Of a stretch of DNA of 64,000 nucleotides, positions 8,135-15,523 are shown in pieces (position 1 is the first letter of the stretch; each line of letters begins with the position of its first letter). Source of the stretch: Candidatus Gastranaerophilales bacterium (GTDB lineage Bacteria; Cyanobacteriota; Vampirovibrionia; Gastranaerophilales; Gastranaerophilaceae); the NCBI GenBank assembly GCA_944325625.1, contig CALVAP010000004.1, forward strand, positions 1 to 64,000, in the 5' to 3' direction. The notes beneath the pieces were generated by a model that made no database searches, had not been told where the DNA came from, and was given only the letters and a program-made list of their open reading frames with translations. Both the position numbers and the translations under genes were made by a program.

Positions 8135-8353
8135 TATTTTTCTCCTTTTTTATAACTCCGCATGAGCCTAAGTAATTTTAACTTTTTATATCTAATTTTT
8201 CAACTACTTAGTACAATCTTTTTTATTCTAGCTTTTACACAACAATGTAAATACCGAGTTATTTTGGCATAAGTAATTAAGTAATATATTTCGTACTCCC
8301 GCAAATAACAAATATAAACGCAAAAATTATAAACACTTGTTTTGAGGGCATTA

Positions 8354-8382
8354 TTGACTATTAAATCAAGCTGAATTAGAAT
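8354..8382 (+). promoter_or_regulatory. Promoter of tRNA-Leu
   Basis: TTGACT (8354-8359) and TAGAAT (8377-8382) are separated by 17 bp. The predicted start (about 8389-8390) is immediately before the first base of the tRNA. The remaining upstream stretch, 8135-8353, is AT-rich without a visible gene. Confidence 0.6.
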
Positions 8383-8390
8383 GGATGTAT

Positions 8391-8471
8391 GCCTGAGTGG
8401 CGAAATGGTAGACGCGCACGTTTCAGGTGCGTGTGGAGAAATCCATAAGGGTTCGAGTCCCTTCTCAGGCA
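8391..8471 (+). tRNA. tRNA-Leu(CAG)
   Basis: This is a class II tRNA: the acceptor stem GCCTGAG pairs with CTCAGGC, the D-arm contains TGGCGAAATGGTAGAC, the anticodon loop TTCAGGT gives CAG, a variable arm follows, and the T-arm contains GGTTCGAGTCC. The discriminator base is A and CCA is not encoded. Confidence 0.95.
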
Positions 8472-8571
8472 TTTTATTTTGTTAATTTTGATTAAAATTT
8501 ATTCGAAAAATATAAAGTTTTAATTGCGACGTTCGATATTAACAATACGAAGTTTATTAGGAGTATTTGTG

Positions 8572-8703
8572 ATGAATCAATATACCATGTGGCCGGGCGC
8601 TTATTATTTAGATATAAAAGTTTTTCTTCAATGGTGCAAAGAACAGGTTGATAATTTACTCTTACAAATTGAAAAAACAGAAAAAGCAATTTCACAAAAT
8701 TAA
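8572..8703 (+). CDS. Small hypothetical protein, 43 aa
   Basis: A short frame begins MNQYTMWPGAYYLDIKVFLQ and ends KTEKAISQN. It is preceded by TAGGAG 8 bases before the ATG. The first part is aromatic; the second part (about residues 20-40) is an amphipathic Glu/Lys/Gln-rich helix. It sits between tRNA-Leu and another small gene. No family is recognised. The good ribosome-binding site and protein-like composition favour a real gene. Confidence 0.45.
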   Translation: MNQYTMWPGAYYLDIKVFLQWCKEQVDNLLLQIEKTEKAISQN

Positions 8704-8769
8704 TTAATATAGCAAATTATTCTATTTCCATGTTTTAATGAAAAAAAAACAGAAAAGGAAGGAATAATT

Positions 8770-9084
8770 ATGCAAATTTCAAAGTTGTCAACACAATCAT
8801 TTGGTCACGAAAGAAAGTACTCTACTAGTATTTCCCAAAGACAAGAAAACTATTCAACCCCTGATAAAACCCAAAACAAAGGATTAACCGTTACAAGAAA
8901 CTCATTAATAGCCGCTCTTGTCGGACTTTTAAGCAGTTGCCAAAGCGATACCTATACAATTTCAACCACAGAAGAAGGCTACCCTATAATATACAACCAA
9001 GACGGTGACTGTATAGATTTTGTACCACGCAGCCTTCAAAAAGAATATGACAAGATTATGGAAGAAAAAGAATTAAACAACTAA
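8770..9084 (+). CDS. Small protein with an internal lipobox-like motif, 104 aa
   Basis: A strong AGGAAGGA site precedes the ATG. Residues 1-45 are polar and contain a SFG motif near position 10 (STQSFGHERK). Residues 46-58 are a short hydrophobic stretch ending LLSSC (SLIAALVGLLSSCQSD), which resembles a lipoprotein lipobox but lies far from the N-terminus. The C-terminal half (TISTTEEGYPIIYNQDGDC) is small and acidic. No known family. It could be a membrane-anchored lineage-specific protein. Confidence 0.6.
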   Translation: MQISKLSTQSFGHERKYSTSISQRQENYSTPDKTQNKGLTVTRNSLIAALVGLLSSCQSDTYTISTTEEGYPIIYNQDGDCIDFVPRSLQKEYDKIMEEKELNN

Positions 9085-9172
9085 CCTTTCATATCTACAT
9101 TACGGCTTTAATGTATCTCGCCAATTAAATATAGTTTTTATTCAAAAATATGCATAAGTTTTGTCATATTTT

Positions 9173-9201
9173 TTGCAAAATTAATATTTTTGATTTAAAA
9201 T
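9173..9201 (+). promoter_or_regulatory. Promoter of the 9221 gene
   Basis: TTGCAA (9173-9178) and TAAAAT (9196-9201) are spaced by 17 bp, ending 19 bases before the ATG, with a GAGGAG ribosome-binding site between. Confidence 0.45.
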
Positions 9202-9220
9202 TGTCACGACGAGGAGCATT

Positions 9221-9604
9221 ATGAAAAATCTTATTACACTGCTAAGCTTAATTTTCATATTCATCTTTGGATGCATATCTTCCTCTGAAACTACATTCGC
9301 TTTTTCAAAGGGAAGTAGTGACCAGTTTATTCAAAATGAAAAGTCAACAATAGAAACTATTTTTGATAACTTTGATAATGCAAATTTTCAAAACTATGAT
9401 TTATCCTCCGAAAGACACATTTTGTCACAAAAAACGGGGAAAAATCCTTCTCAAATAATTCAAGGGAATAATGAAACCGGAATTAACACGCCCGAAGCTT
9501 ACCCTATTGACGATACTTATTCCAAACAAATAAAACATAGATATAACGGCCATTTGCGTCATGAAAAAAATATAAAACATCAATCCAACCCCAGAGCTCC
9601 CTAG
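9221..9604 (+). CDS. Secreted or lipid-anchored hypothetical protein, 127 aa
   Basis: The N-terminus MKNLITLLSLIFIFIFGCISS is a signal peptide. IFGC could be a lipobox, with Cys18 as the anchor; otherwise cleavage would be near TFAFS. The mature part is polar, low in hydrophobics and rich in Asn, Lys and His, and ends in a basic tail (HLRHEKNIKHQSNPRAP). It precedes the OadG/permease pair by about 50 bases. No family is recognised. Confidence 0.55.
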   Translation: MKNLITLLSLIFIFIFGCISSSETTFAFSKGSSDQFIQNEKSTIETIFDNFDNANFQNYDLSSERHILSQKTGKNPSQIIQGNNETGINTPEAYPIDDTYSKQIKHRYNGHLRHEKNIKHQSNPRAP

Positions 9605-9656
9605 CATTTTCAATTAAAATCAGTTCAAACAAAAAGAAAAAGTTAAGGAGAAAATT

Positions 9657-9914
9657 ATGGATATGACAAACTCTCTTGCTTTAATGCAAGACGGTATAGC
9701 AATAATGTTGATTGGTATGGGGGTCGTTTTTGCGTTTTTAACGATTATGGTAATCGTTATGGACATAAATGCAGTATTGATTAAAAAATTAAATAAATAC
9801 TTCCCGGAAGAAGTACCACAACAAACAAAATCTAAAAAAACACAAAAAGATGAAGATGAAAAAGTAGCACTTGCAATAGCATTGGCATATGCAAAATCGC
9901 AAGGTGCAATGTAA
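9657..9914 (+). CDS. OadG-like sodium-pump decarboxylase gamma subunit, 85 aa
   Basis: The protein has one transmembrane helix at about residues 12-36 (GIAIMLIGMGVVFAFLTIMVIV), followed by a charged Lys/Glu linker and a short helix. The GMGVVFxFL core is typical of OadG/MmdD gamma subunits, which assemble membrane-bound Na+-translocating decarboxylases. The usual alpha, beta and biotin-carrier genes are not in the window. Instead the gene is followed after 12 bp by an ArsB/NhaD-type permease, so it may serve as a small partner of that transporter or of a pump encoded elsewhere. Confidence 0.7.
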   Translation: MDMTNSLALMQDGIAIMLIGMGVVFAFLTIMVIVMDINAVLIKKLNKYFPEEVPQQTKSKKTQKDEDEKVALAIALAYAKSQGAM

Positions 9915-9926
9915 AATGGAGGAAAA

Positions 9927-11252
9927 ATGGAACTTATACACAACCTTGTACAAGCACACAGTATAGGAATTTCAGCCGGATTACTTTTGCTTGCATACAT
10001 ATTTATTGCCACAGAAAAAATACCTAAAGTTACAATAGCTCTAATCGGAGCAGCGTTGACCGTTTTTTTAGGATTGGTCAGTCAGAATAAAGTTATAGAT
10101 GGAACCCTAAATAATCATTATTTTATTAACTTTATAGATTTTAACGTTATATTCCTGCTGGTTTCAATGATGATAATTGTCAATATAGCAGCAAGAAGCG
10201 GGATGTTTAACTGGGTTGCAAACGAACTGTTAAAATTAACAAAAGGGCATCCAATAGCTATTTTATTTACCCTTGGTGCATTCACAGCGGTAACTTCGGC
10301 ATTTTTAGATAATGTTACAACCGTAATCTTGATTATGCCTATAACCTTCTTTATAGCAAAGCAGTTAGACATCAATCCTATACCATTTTTAATAACAGAA
10401 ATATTTGCCTCAAACATCGGAGGCACAGCTACCTTAATAGGAGATCCGCCGAATATAATTATAGGAAGTGCGGCAGGACTTTCTTTTATGGACTTTTTAA
10501 AAGAACTTACCGGTGTAATTGCGGTAATACTTGTCGTTGTACTTATTATGCTCATGTTTATATTTAGAAAAGACTTAAAAACAACAGCGGAAAAAATGTC
10601 CTCAATTGCGTTAATCGACAATTCAAAAACAATTACAGATTTCGGACTAATGCTCAGAAGCGGTTTAATTCTATTTGCAGTAATTGTAGGCTTTATCCTA
10701 CATGATATTACACACATAGAAACAGGTATTACGGCAATGATGGGCGCAAGCATACTATTGCTCTTTGAAAAACCTTCAGAAATTCTACAAGATGTTGAAT
10801 GGAACACGATATTCTTCTTCATCGGACTGTTTATAATAATAGGCGGACTTGAAGCATCCGGAGGAATTGCCTTGATGGCAAAATGGATTTTGGATGTAAC
10901 AAACGGCTCACAACAGGCTGCTTCAATGCTTATTTTGTGGGCATCAGGTTTCATCTCAGGTGTAATTGACAATATTCCATATACTGCAACAATGACACCA
11001 ATGCTTGTCGAAATTCAAAATGTAATGGGACGTGACTATACAATTCCACTTTGGTGGTGTTTATCACTCGGAGCTTGTTTGGGCGGAAACATGACGATTA
11101 TCGGAGCAGCTGCAAACGTTATTGTTTCTGAAAACGCAGCAGCTAAAGGACACCCAATATCCTTTATGGGATTTTTAAAATACGGGGTCTGCGTTATGAT
11201 AACTTCACTTGTTATAAGTTCCGTATATATCTACTTTAGATTTTTACACTAA
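9927..11252 (+). CDS. ArsB/NhaD-type ion permease
   Basis: The 441 residues have about 11-12 hydrophobic segments. The family signatures are FLDNVTTVILIMP at about 127-139 and, in the second half, GVIDNIPYTATMTPM, together with GGTATLIGDPPN (about 167-178) and GACLGGNMTIIGAAANV. These inverted-repeat motifs define the ion transporter superfamily members ArsB, NhaD and SLC13-like permeases. The substrate could be Na+/H+ exchange, arsenite or an organic anion; motifs alone do not decide. The GGAGG start site lies between it and the OadG-like gene, indicating one operon. A strong terminator follows. Confidence 0.85.
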   Translation: MELIHNLVQAHSIGISAGLLLLAYIFIATEKIPKVTIALIGAALTVFLGLVSQNKVIDGTLNNHYFINFIDFNVIFLLVSMMIIVNIAARSGMFNWVANELLKLTKGHPIAILFTLGAFTAVTSAFLDNVTTVILIMPITFFIAKQLDINPIPFLITEIFASNIGGTATLIGDPPNIIIGSAAGLSFMDFLKELTGVIAVILVVVLIMLMFIFRKDLKTTAEKMSSIALIDNSKTITDFGLMLRSGLILFAVIVGFILHDITHIETGITAMMGASILLLFEKPSEILQDVEWNTIFFFIGLFIIIGGLEASGGIALMAKWILDVTNGSQQAASMLILWASGFISGVIDNIPYTATMTPMLVEIQNVMGRDYTIPLWWCLSLGACLGGNMTIIGAAANVIVSENAAAKGHPISFMGFLKYGVCVMITSLVISSVYIYFRFLH

Positions 11253-11260
11253 TCATAACA

Positions 11261-11284
11261 AAGGGGAGGTGAAAACCTCCCTTT
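11261..11284 (+). terminator. Rho-independent terminator after the permease
   Basis: AAGGGGAGGT (11261-11270) pairs with ACCTCCCTTT (11275-11284) around a short GAAA loop, with one G-T pair, followed by T-rich sequence. Confidence 0.8.
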
Positions 11285-11384
11285 TCGTTTTTAAATTTTG
11301 TTAATAGTGTGCACAACTTGGATAATACATACTATAATGTATTGTGTTTATTATTATTCATAATCATACTAATTTGGGGGAAAA

Positions 11385-13058
11385 ATGGGTTCTCGCACAA
11401 AAAATATATTATCGTTTCTGGAAGACAAAACAGATACATATGCCCAGAGAATTGCACTCGGTATAAAAACAATAACAGGCTGGAATGAGTTTACCTATAG
11501 AGGAATAGGACTTATGTCCAGAAAACTTGCGAGCTATTTCATAAACGACTTAAAAATATCCAAAGGAGAAAAATGCGCAATTCTCTCCGAATCCAAACCT
11601 GAATTCGGCGCCTGCGTTTTTGCTTCAATTATAGCCGGAATGACGACAGTACCACTGGACATAAAACTGACAAAGTATGAACTATTATCAATACTCAATG
11701 ACTGTCAACCTACAGTTATTCTTGTATCAAAAAATCTAATCAGCATAGCATTGGAGTTAAAAGATGAAATATACTCAATAAAAACAATTATAGTAATGGA
11801 TGATCAAGGTGAAAACCCTATTTTACCAAGTATATACTCAATTCCCAATAATTATGAATGTAAATGGAGACACCGTTCACATAAATCAACAGCACTGATA
11901 ATTTATACCTCAGGGACAACAGGTGCCCCCAAGGGCGTCGAAATTACATTTGGCAATATATTTGCGCAACTTGATGCGCTTCAAACAGTTATAGATGCCA
12001 TCTTGCCCCTAAAACATGTGAATATTTTATCCATCTTGCCAATGAACCACCTTTTTGAACTCACAGTAGGCTTTGCAACTTTTTTAAACAGCGGTTTTTC
12101 TGTCTATTATTCTCAAAGTCTAAAACCTAAAGACATAATGTATACAATGAAAGAAAAACATATCCAATTTATGATTGTAGTTCCTGCTTTTCTAAAACTT
12201 CTAAAAGCAGGGATTGAAGCGGAATTAAAAACAAAACCTAAATATGTACAAAAAACTTTTAAATTACTATACATAATATCAAAACATCTACCGCTTTTTA
12301 GTATAAGACGACTTATCTTTAAAAATATTCATGACAAATTTGGTGGAAAATTCGTCGGTTGTATCTCTGGTGGAGCGCCATTAGATACAGCCGTAGGTGA
12401 ATTTTTTGAAACAATTGGAATAAAAGTATATCAAGGCTATGGACTTTCGGAAACCAGCCCCGTTGTGTCAGTTAATACAAATAAAAAACGAAAACTCGAA
12501 TCTGTCGGAAAACCACTTAAAGGATTTGAAACAAAAATTGACACAACAACAGGAGAGCTGCTTTTGAGGGGGCCATCTGTAATGAAGGGGTATCATAATC
12601 AGCCCCAAACAACCTCAGAGGTTCTCGACAAAGACGGTTGGCTGCATACAGGTGATATTGCAAAAATTGATAAGGATGGTCATCTCCACATTACAGGCAG
12701 AATTAAAAACATGATAGTTCTCTCCGGCGGTAAAAAAGTCTTTCCCGAAGAAGTTGAAGCTGTACTGGAAAAAAGTCCGCTTTTTTCAGAAGTCTGCGTC
12801 TTTGCAGATTCAAAAACTTTTGGTGCCAAAGACAGATGCGAAAATATAGCTGTAGCCGTTGTACCAACTGAAGAACTTCTTTCAAAACTTGAGATTAATG
12901 AGCTTGAAAAAATAATAAAAAATGAGATAAAAGCTCTTTCCACAAAACTTACACAATATAAGCGACCAAACAAAGTCATAGTACTCAAAACACCACTCCC
13001 AAGAACAACAACAAGAAAAATTAAGAGAAAAGAAATTAAAAACATGATTTCTGCTTAA
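11385..13058 (+). CDS. AMP-forming long-chain acyl-CoA synthetase
   Basis: The 557 residues show the ANL-superfamily motifs: LIIYTSGTTGAPKGVE at about 174-189 (P-loop), a central GYGLSETSP at about 353-361, the hinge HTGDIAKIDKDGHL at about 422-435, and GGKKVFPEEVEAVL with the C-terminal catalytic Lys near KIKRKEI. It adenylates a carboxylate and transfers it to CoA, as FadD-type enzymes do. The substrate is likely a fatty acid; membrane association is possible through LKHVNILSILPM. It is a single-gene unit with a GGGGG ribosome-binding site and no lipid genes adjacent. Confidence 0.9.
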   Translation: MGSRTKNILSFLEDKTDTYAQRIALGIKTITGWNEFTYRGIGLMSRKLASYFINDLKISKGEKCAILSESKPEFGACVFASIIAGMTTVPLDIKLTKYELLSILNDCQPTVILVSKNLISIALELKDEIYSIKTIIVMDDQGENPILPSIYSIPNNYECKWRHRSHKSTALIIYTSGTTGAPKGVEITFGNIFAQLDALQTVIDAILPLKHVNILSILPMNHLFELTVGFATFLNSGFSVYYSQSLKPKDIMYTMKEKHIQFMIVVPAFLKLLKAGIEAELKTKPKYVQKTFKLLYIISKHLPLFSIRRLIFKNIHDKFGGKFVGCISGGAPLDTAVGEFFETIGIKVYQGYGLSETSPVVSVNTNKKRKLESVGKPLKGFETKIDTTTGELLLRGPSVMKGYHNQPQTTSEVLDKDGWLHTGDIAKIDKDGHLHITGRIKNMIVLSGGKKVFPEEVEAVLEKSPLFSEVCVFADSKTFGAKDRCENIAVAVVPTEELLSKLEINELEKIIKNEIKALSTKLTQYKRPNKVIVLKTPLPRTTTRKIKRKEIKNMISA

Positions 13059-13132
13059 CAATTCATAACAAAGTGTTACAAACATCCAAAATTTGGGTAT
13101 ATACTTTATATATACCTTAAGGATTAAACGCT

Positions 13133-13672
13133 ATGGCAATTAATGCACTTCTCGGTCTATCGAGCGGCTATTTTGGTTATGCACGAATAGATATCGAGTA
13201 TGAAGAAATTAAGAAAAAACTAACAGCTCTGGGACTAAGCGCCTCAGGGAACAAAGCCATAGATAAAGCAAAACTTGAACAAGCACAAAAAGAGATGGAA
13301 CTTGAGAACGCACAAAAAACTGCATCAGAGCAGGGTAAAACTACAGACAATGTATCTTCTACCGAGGAAGAAGAAGAGTCTGATGAATTTTTATACTTGC
13401 TTAACGAAATTTATGTATCAAGAACAGGCGACATAGAAGATGACTACCGCAGAGCCATAAATGAGCTTAGAGAAAGATTTATGAGTGAAACAAGCCAAGC
13501 AGAACTATCCCACCTACGAAGTATAAAAGATGATCTGGATAGAATAATGTACGGACTGGGTTATTCAATAATTAGCATATCAGCCTCCGAAATGAACGGT
13601 GCGACTGCCATAGGCGAGATGAACAAGGTGATGATGCTCGGAGCCGGCAGTTTTTCATCGTCGGGTAAATAA
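13133..13672 (+). CDS. Hypothetical protein, 179 aa
   Basis: The N-terminal segment (ALLGLSSGYFGYARIDIEYEEIKKKLTALGL) is followed by a charged helix at about 45-75 and a Glu-rich linker (TEEEEESDEF). A helical region follows at about 85-150 (DIEDDYRRAINELRERFM), then a Gly/Ser-rich tail (MNKVMMLGAGSFSSSGK). There is no signal peptide or membrane helix. I do not recognise a family; it looks lineage-specific. The ATG is supported by an AAGGA site, and a strong bidirectional terminator follows. Confidence 0.65.
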   Translation: MAINALLGLSSGYFGYARIDIEYEEIKKKLTALGLSASGNKAIDKAKLEQAQKEMELENAQKTASEQGKTTDNVSSTEEEEESDEFLYLLNEIYVSRTGDIEDDYRRAINELRERFMSETSQAELSHLRSIKDDLDRIMYGLGYSIISISASEMNGATAIGEMNKVMMLGAGSFSSSGK

Positions 13673-13691
13673 TTCGGAATGCTGATTATCA

Positions 13692-13730
13692 AGCAAAAAG
13701 CCCCTTTTTGTATGTTCGGGGCTTTTTGCT
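13692..13730. terminator. Bidirectional terminator
   Basis: AGCAAAAAGCCCC (13692-13704) and GGGGCTTTTTGCT (13718-13730) form a perfect 13-bp stem with a 13-base loop and T-runs on both strands. It lies between the convergent 13133 gene and the hydrogenase operon. Confidence 0.85.
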
Positions 13731-13751
13731 TTTATAAAATTTATTTGCCAA

Positions 13752-15509
13752 CTATTTTAAATCTTTATATGAATTAGCAAACAGGTTTTTATAATGTGTA
13801 TGAAGCAATTCGTGTGCTTTATGTGAATTAGGTTTTTCAAGGATTTCAGAATAGAGTTTTTTGATGTCAGGATTTTCATGAGATTTTCTAAACTGAAGTT
13901 CAGAATCTTCTTTATAAAGTCCCTGAGCACGTTCTACTTTAATCTTCGAATCATCGCAGCTTCTAGGTTGACCACCGCCATTAATGCAACCTCCCGGGCA
14001 GGCCATAACCTCTAACAAATGAAAATCAGCTCTACCTTCTTGAAGCTCTTTAATAGACTTTTCAGCCTCTTTCAAAGTAGAAACAACTCTGACTTTAACT
14101 TTTGTTCCCTTAATATCAACGACGGCATCTTTTGTACGAGATGCAGCGTCAACACCCCTAAGCGGTTGAAAATCGAGGTTTTGCAAGGTTTCATTAGTAA
14201 CAAATTCATAAGCAGTACGTACTGCAGCCTCAGCAACACCACCGGAAGCACCAAAGATTGTTCCCGCTCCACTATATTGACCGAACGGTGAATCATTTGG
14301 TTCCGGCTCTAATTCAGCAAGGTTAAGTCCTGCACTCTTAATCATTCTTGCAATTTCTTGCGTAGTGAGAACATAATCTGTTTCGGGACGACCATCTTTA
14401 GTCAGCTGAGCTCGTTTTGCTTCAACTTTTTTAGCCGTACAAGGCATAATAGAAACAACATAAGTGTTTTCTTTTGTATAACCCTCAAAGTACTTTGGTA
14501 CTAATTCTTTTATAACCGAAGATAACATTCCTTGAGGTGATTTACAGGTAGAAAGATGATTTAAAAGCTCAGGGTGCTGGGTTTCTAAATACCTAACCCA
14601 AGCAGGACAACAAGAAGTAAATAATGGCAAATTCTCTCCTTTTGAGAGTCTTTCCAGAAATTCTGATGCTTCTTCCATTATAGTTAGGTCCGCCGAAAAA
14701 TTTGTATCAAACACAAGGTCAAACCCGATTTTTCTGAGTGCAGCATTGAGTTTTCCTATAACGTTTTCACCCGGAGCCAATCCAAACTCTTCACCCAAAG
14801 CTACTCTTACAGACGGCGCCATTTGAACAACCGTTTTCTTTTCCGGATTTGTAACCAAACTCCAAACAGCCTCAACGTCAGATTTTATAGTAAGCGCGCC
14901 AGTCGGGCAAACAGCCTGACACTGACCGCAGAAAACACAATCAACGCTTGACATATGACGTCCTGCCATCGGTTGAATAACTGTTTTGGACCCTCTGTTT
15001 GCAAAGCCCAAAACACTATGCCCCTGAAACTCTGAGCAAGCTCTAACACAAGCTCCGCAGAGAATACACTTGTTAGGATCACGAACAAGTGACGGGTTGG
15101 AATTATCAATTGGAAGATAATCTTCTGCTTTCTTCTTAGCAAAACGTATATTCTTAATACCGTACTCTTCAGCATACTGTTGTAATTCGCACTTACCTGA
15201 TTTATCACAGGTAGTACATTCCCTATCGTGGTTAGCAAGAAGAAGTTCCAAAACTATTTTACGTATTCTTCTTGTTTTTTCGGTATTCGTATGAATTTTC
15301 AAACCCGGCTCCGGTGGCATTGTACAAGACGACTGTATTCCACGACCTTCAATCTCAACAACACACATTCTACAAGCACCAAATTGGGTTAAATCCGGTC
15401 TATAACAAAATGTTGGAACATTAAATCCATTTTTACGTATAACTTCCAACAAATTGGGTTCATTGGTATATTCACATTCTTTACCGTTTATAAATAAAGT
15501 ATTTGCCAT
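13752..15509 (-). CDS. hydA: [FeFe] hydrogenase catalytic subunit of a trimeric NAD-linked enzyme
   Basis: The 585 residues contain, in order, a [2Fe-2S] domain (C35, C46, C49, C62), a His-Cys3 cluster (H94, C98, C101, C107) and two [4Fe-4S] clusters (C148/151/154/158 and C191/194/197/201). The H-cluster domain follows with L1 TSCCPAW (C300, C301), L2 MPCTAKK (C357) and L3 MACPGGCINGGG (C504, C508). All H-cluster ligands and the proton-transfer cysteine are present, so it should be active. The modular plan is that of HydA/HndD, which makes H2 from NADH and reduced ferredoxin in electron-bifurcating complexes. It is the third gene of the operon, after the NuoE-like and NuoF-like subunits. Cytoplasmic. 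Bifurcation is inferred from the subunit set. Confidence 0.95.
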   Translation of the reverse strand: MANTLFINGKECEYTNEPNLLEVIRKNGFNVPTFCYRPDLTQFGACRMCVVEIEGRGIQSSCTMPPEPGLKIHTNTEKTRRIRKIVLELLLANHDRECTTCDKSGKCELQQYAEEYGIKNIRFAKKKAEDYLPIDNSNPSLVRDPNKCILCGACVRACSEFQGHSVLGFANRGSKTVIQPMAGRHMSSVDCVFCGQCQAVCPTGALTIKSDVEAVWSLVTNPEKKTVVQMAPSVRVALGEEFGLAPGENVIGKLNAALRKIGFDLVFDTNFSADLTIMEEASEFLERLSKGENLPLFTSCCPAWVRYLETQHPELLNHLSTCKSPQGMLSSVIKELVPKYFEGYTKENTYVVSIMPCTAKKVEAKRAQLTKDGRPETDYVLTTQEIARMIKSAGLNLAELEPEPNDSPFGQYSGAGTIFGASGGVAEAAVRTAYEFVTNETLQNLDFQPLRGVDAASRTKDAVVDIKGTKVKVRVVSTLKEAEKSIKELQEGRADFHLLEVMACPGGCINGGGQPRSCDDSKIKVERAQGLYKEDSELQFRKSHENPDIKKLYSEILEKPNSHKAHELLHTHYKNLFANSYKDLK

Positions 15510-15523
15510 ATTAAAATCCTTTC

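Noticed and set aside
8200-8472. 90-codon minus-strand frame across the tRNA-Leu region
   Set aside because: It is antisense to a well-formed tRNA-Leu and its promoter; composition is not protein-like.
10118-10972. 284-codon minus-strand frame inside the ion permease gene
   Set aside because: Antisense shadow of a strongly conserved membrane protein; Ile/Ser-rich composition is typical of reverse-frame membrane genes.
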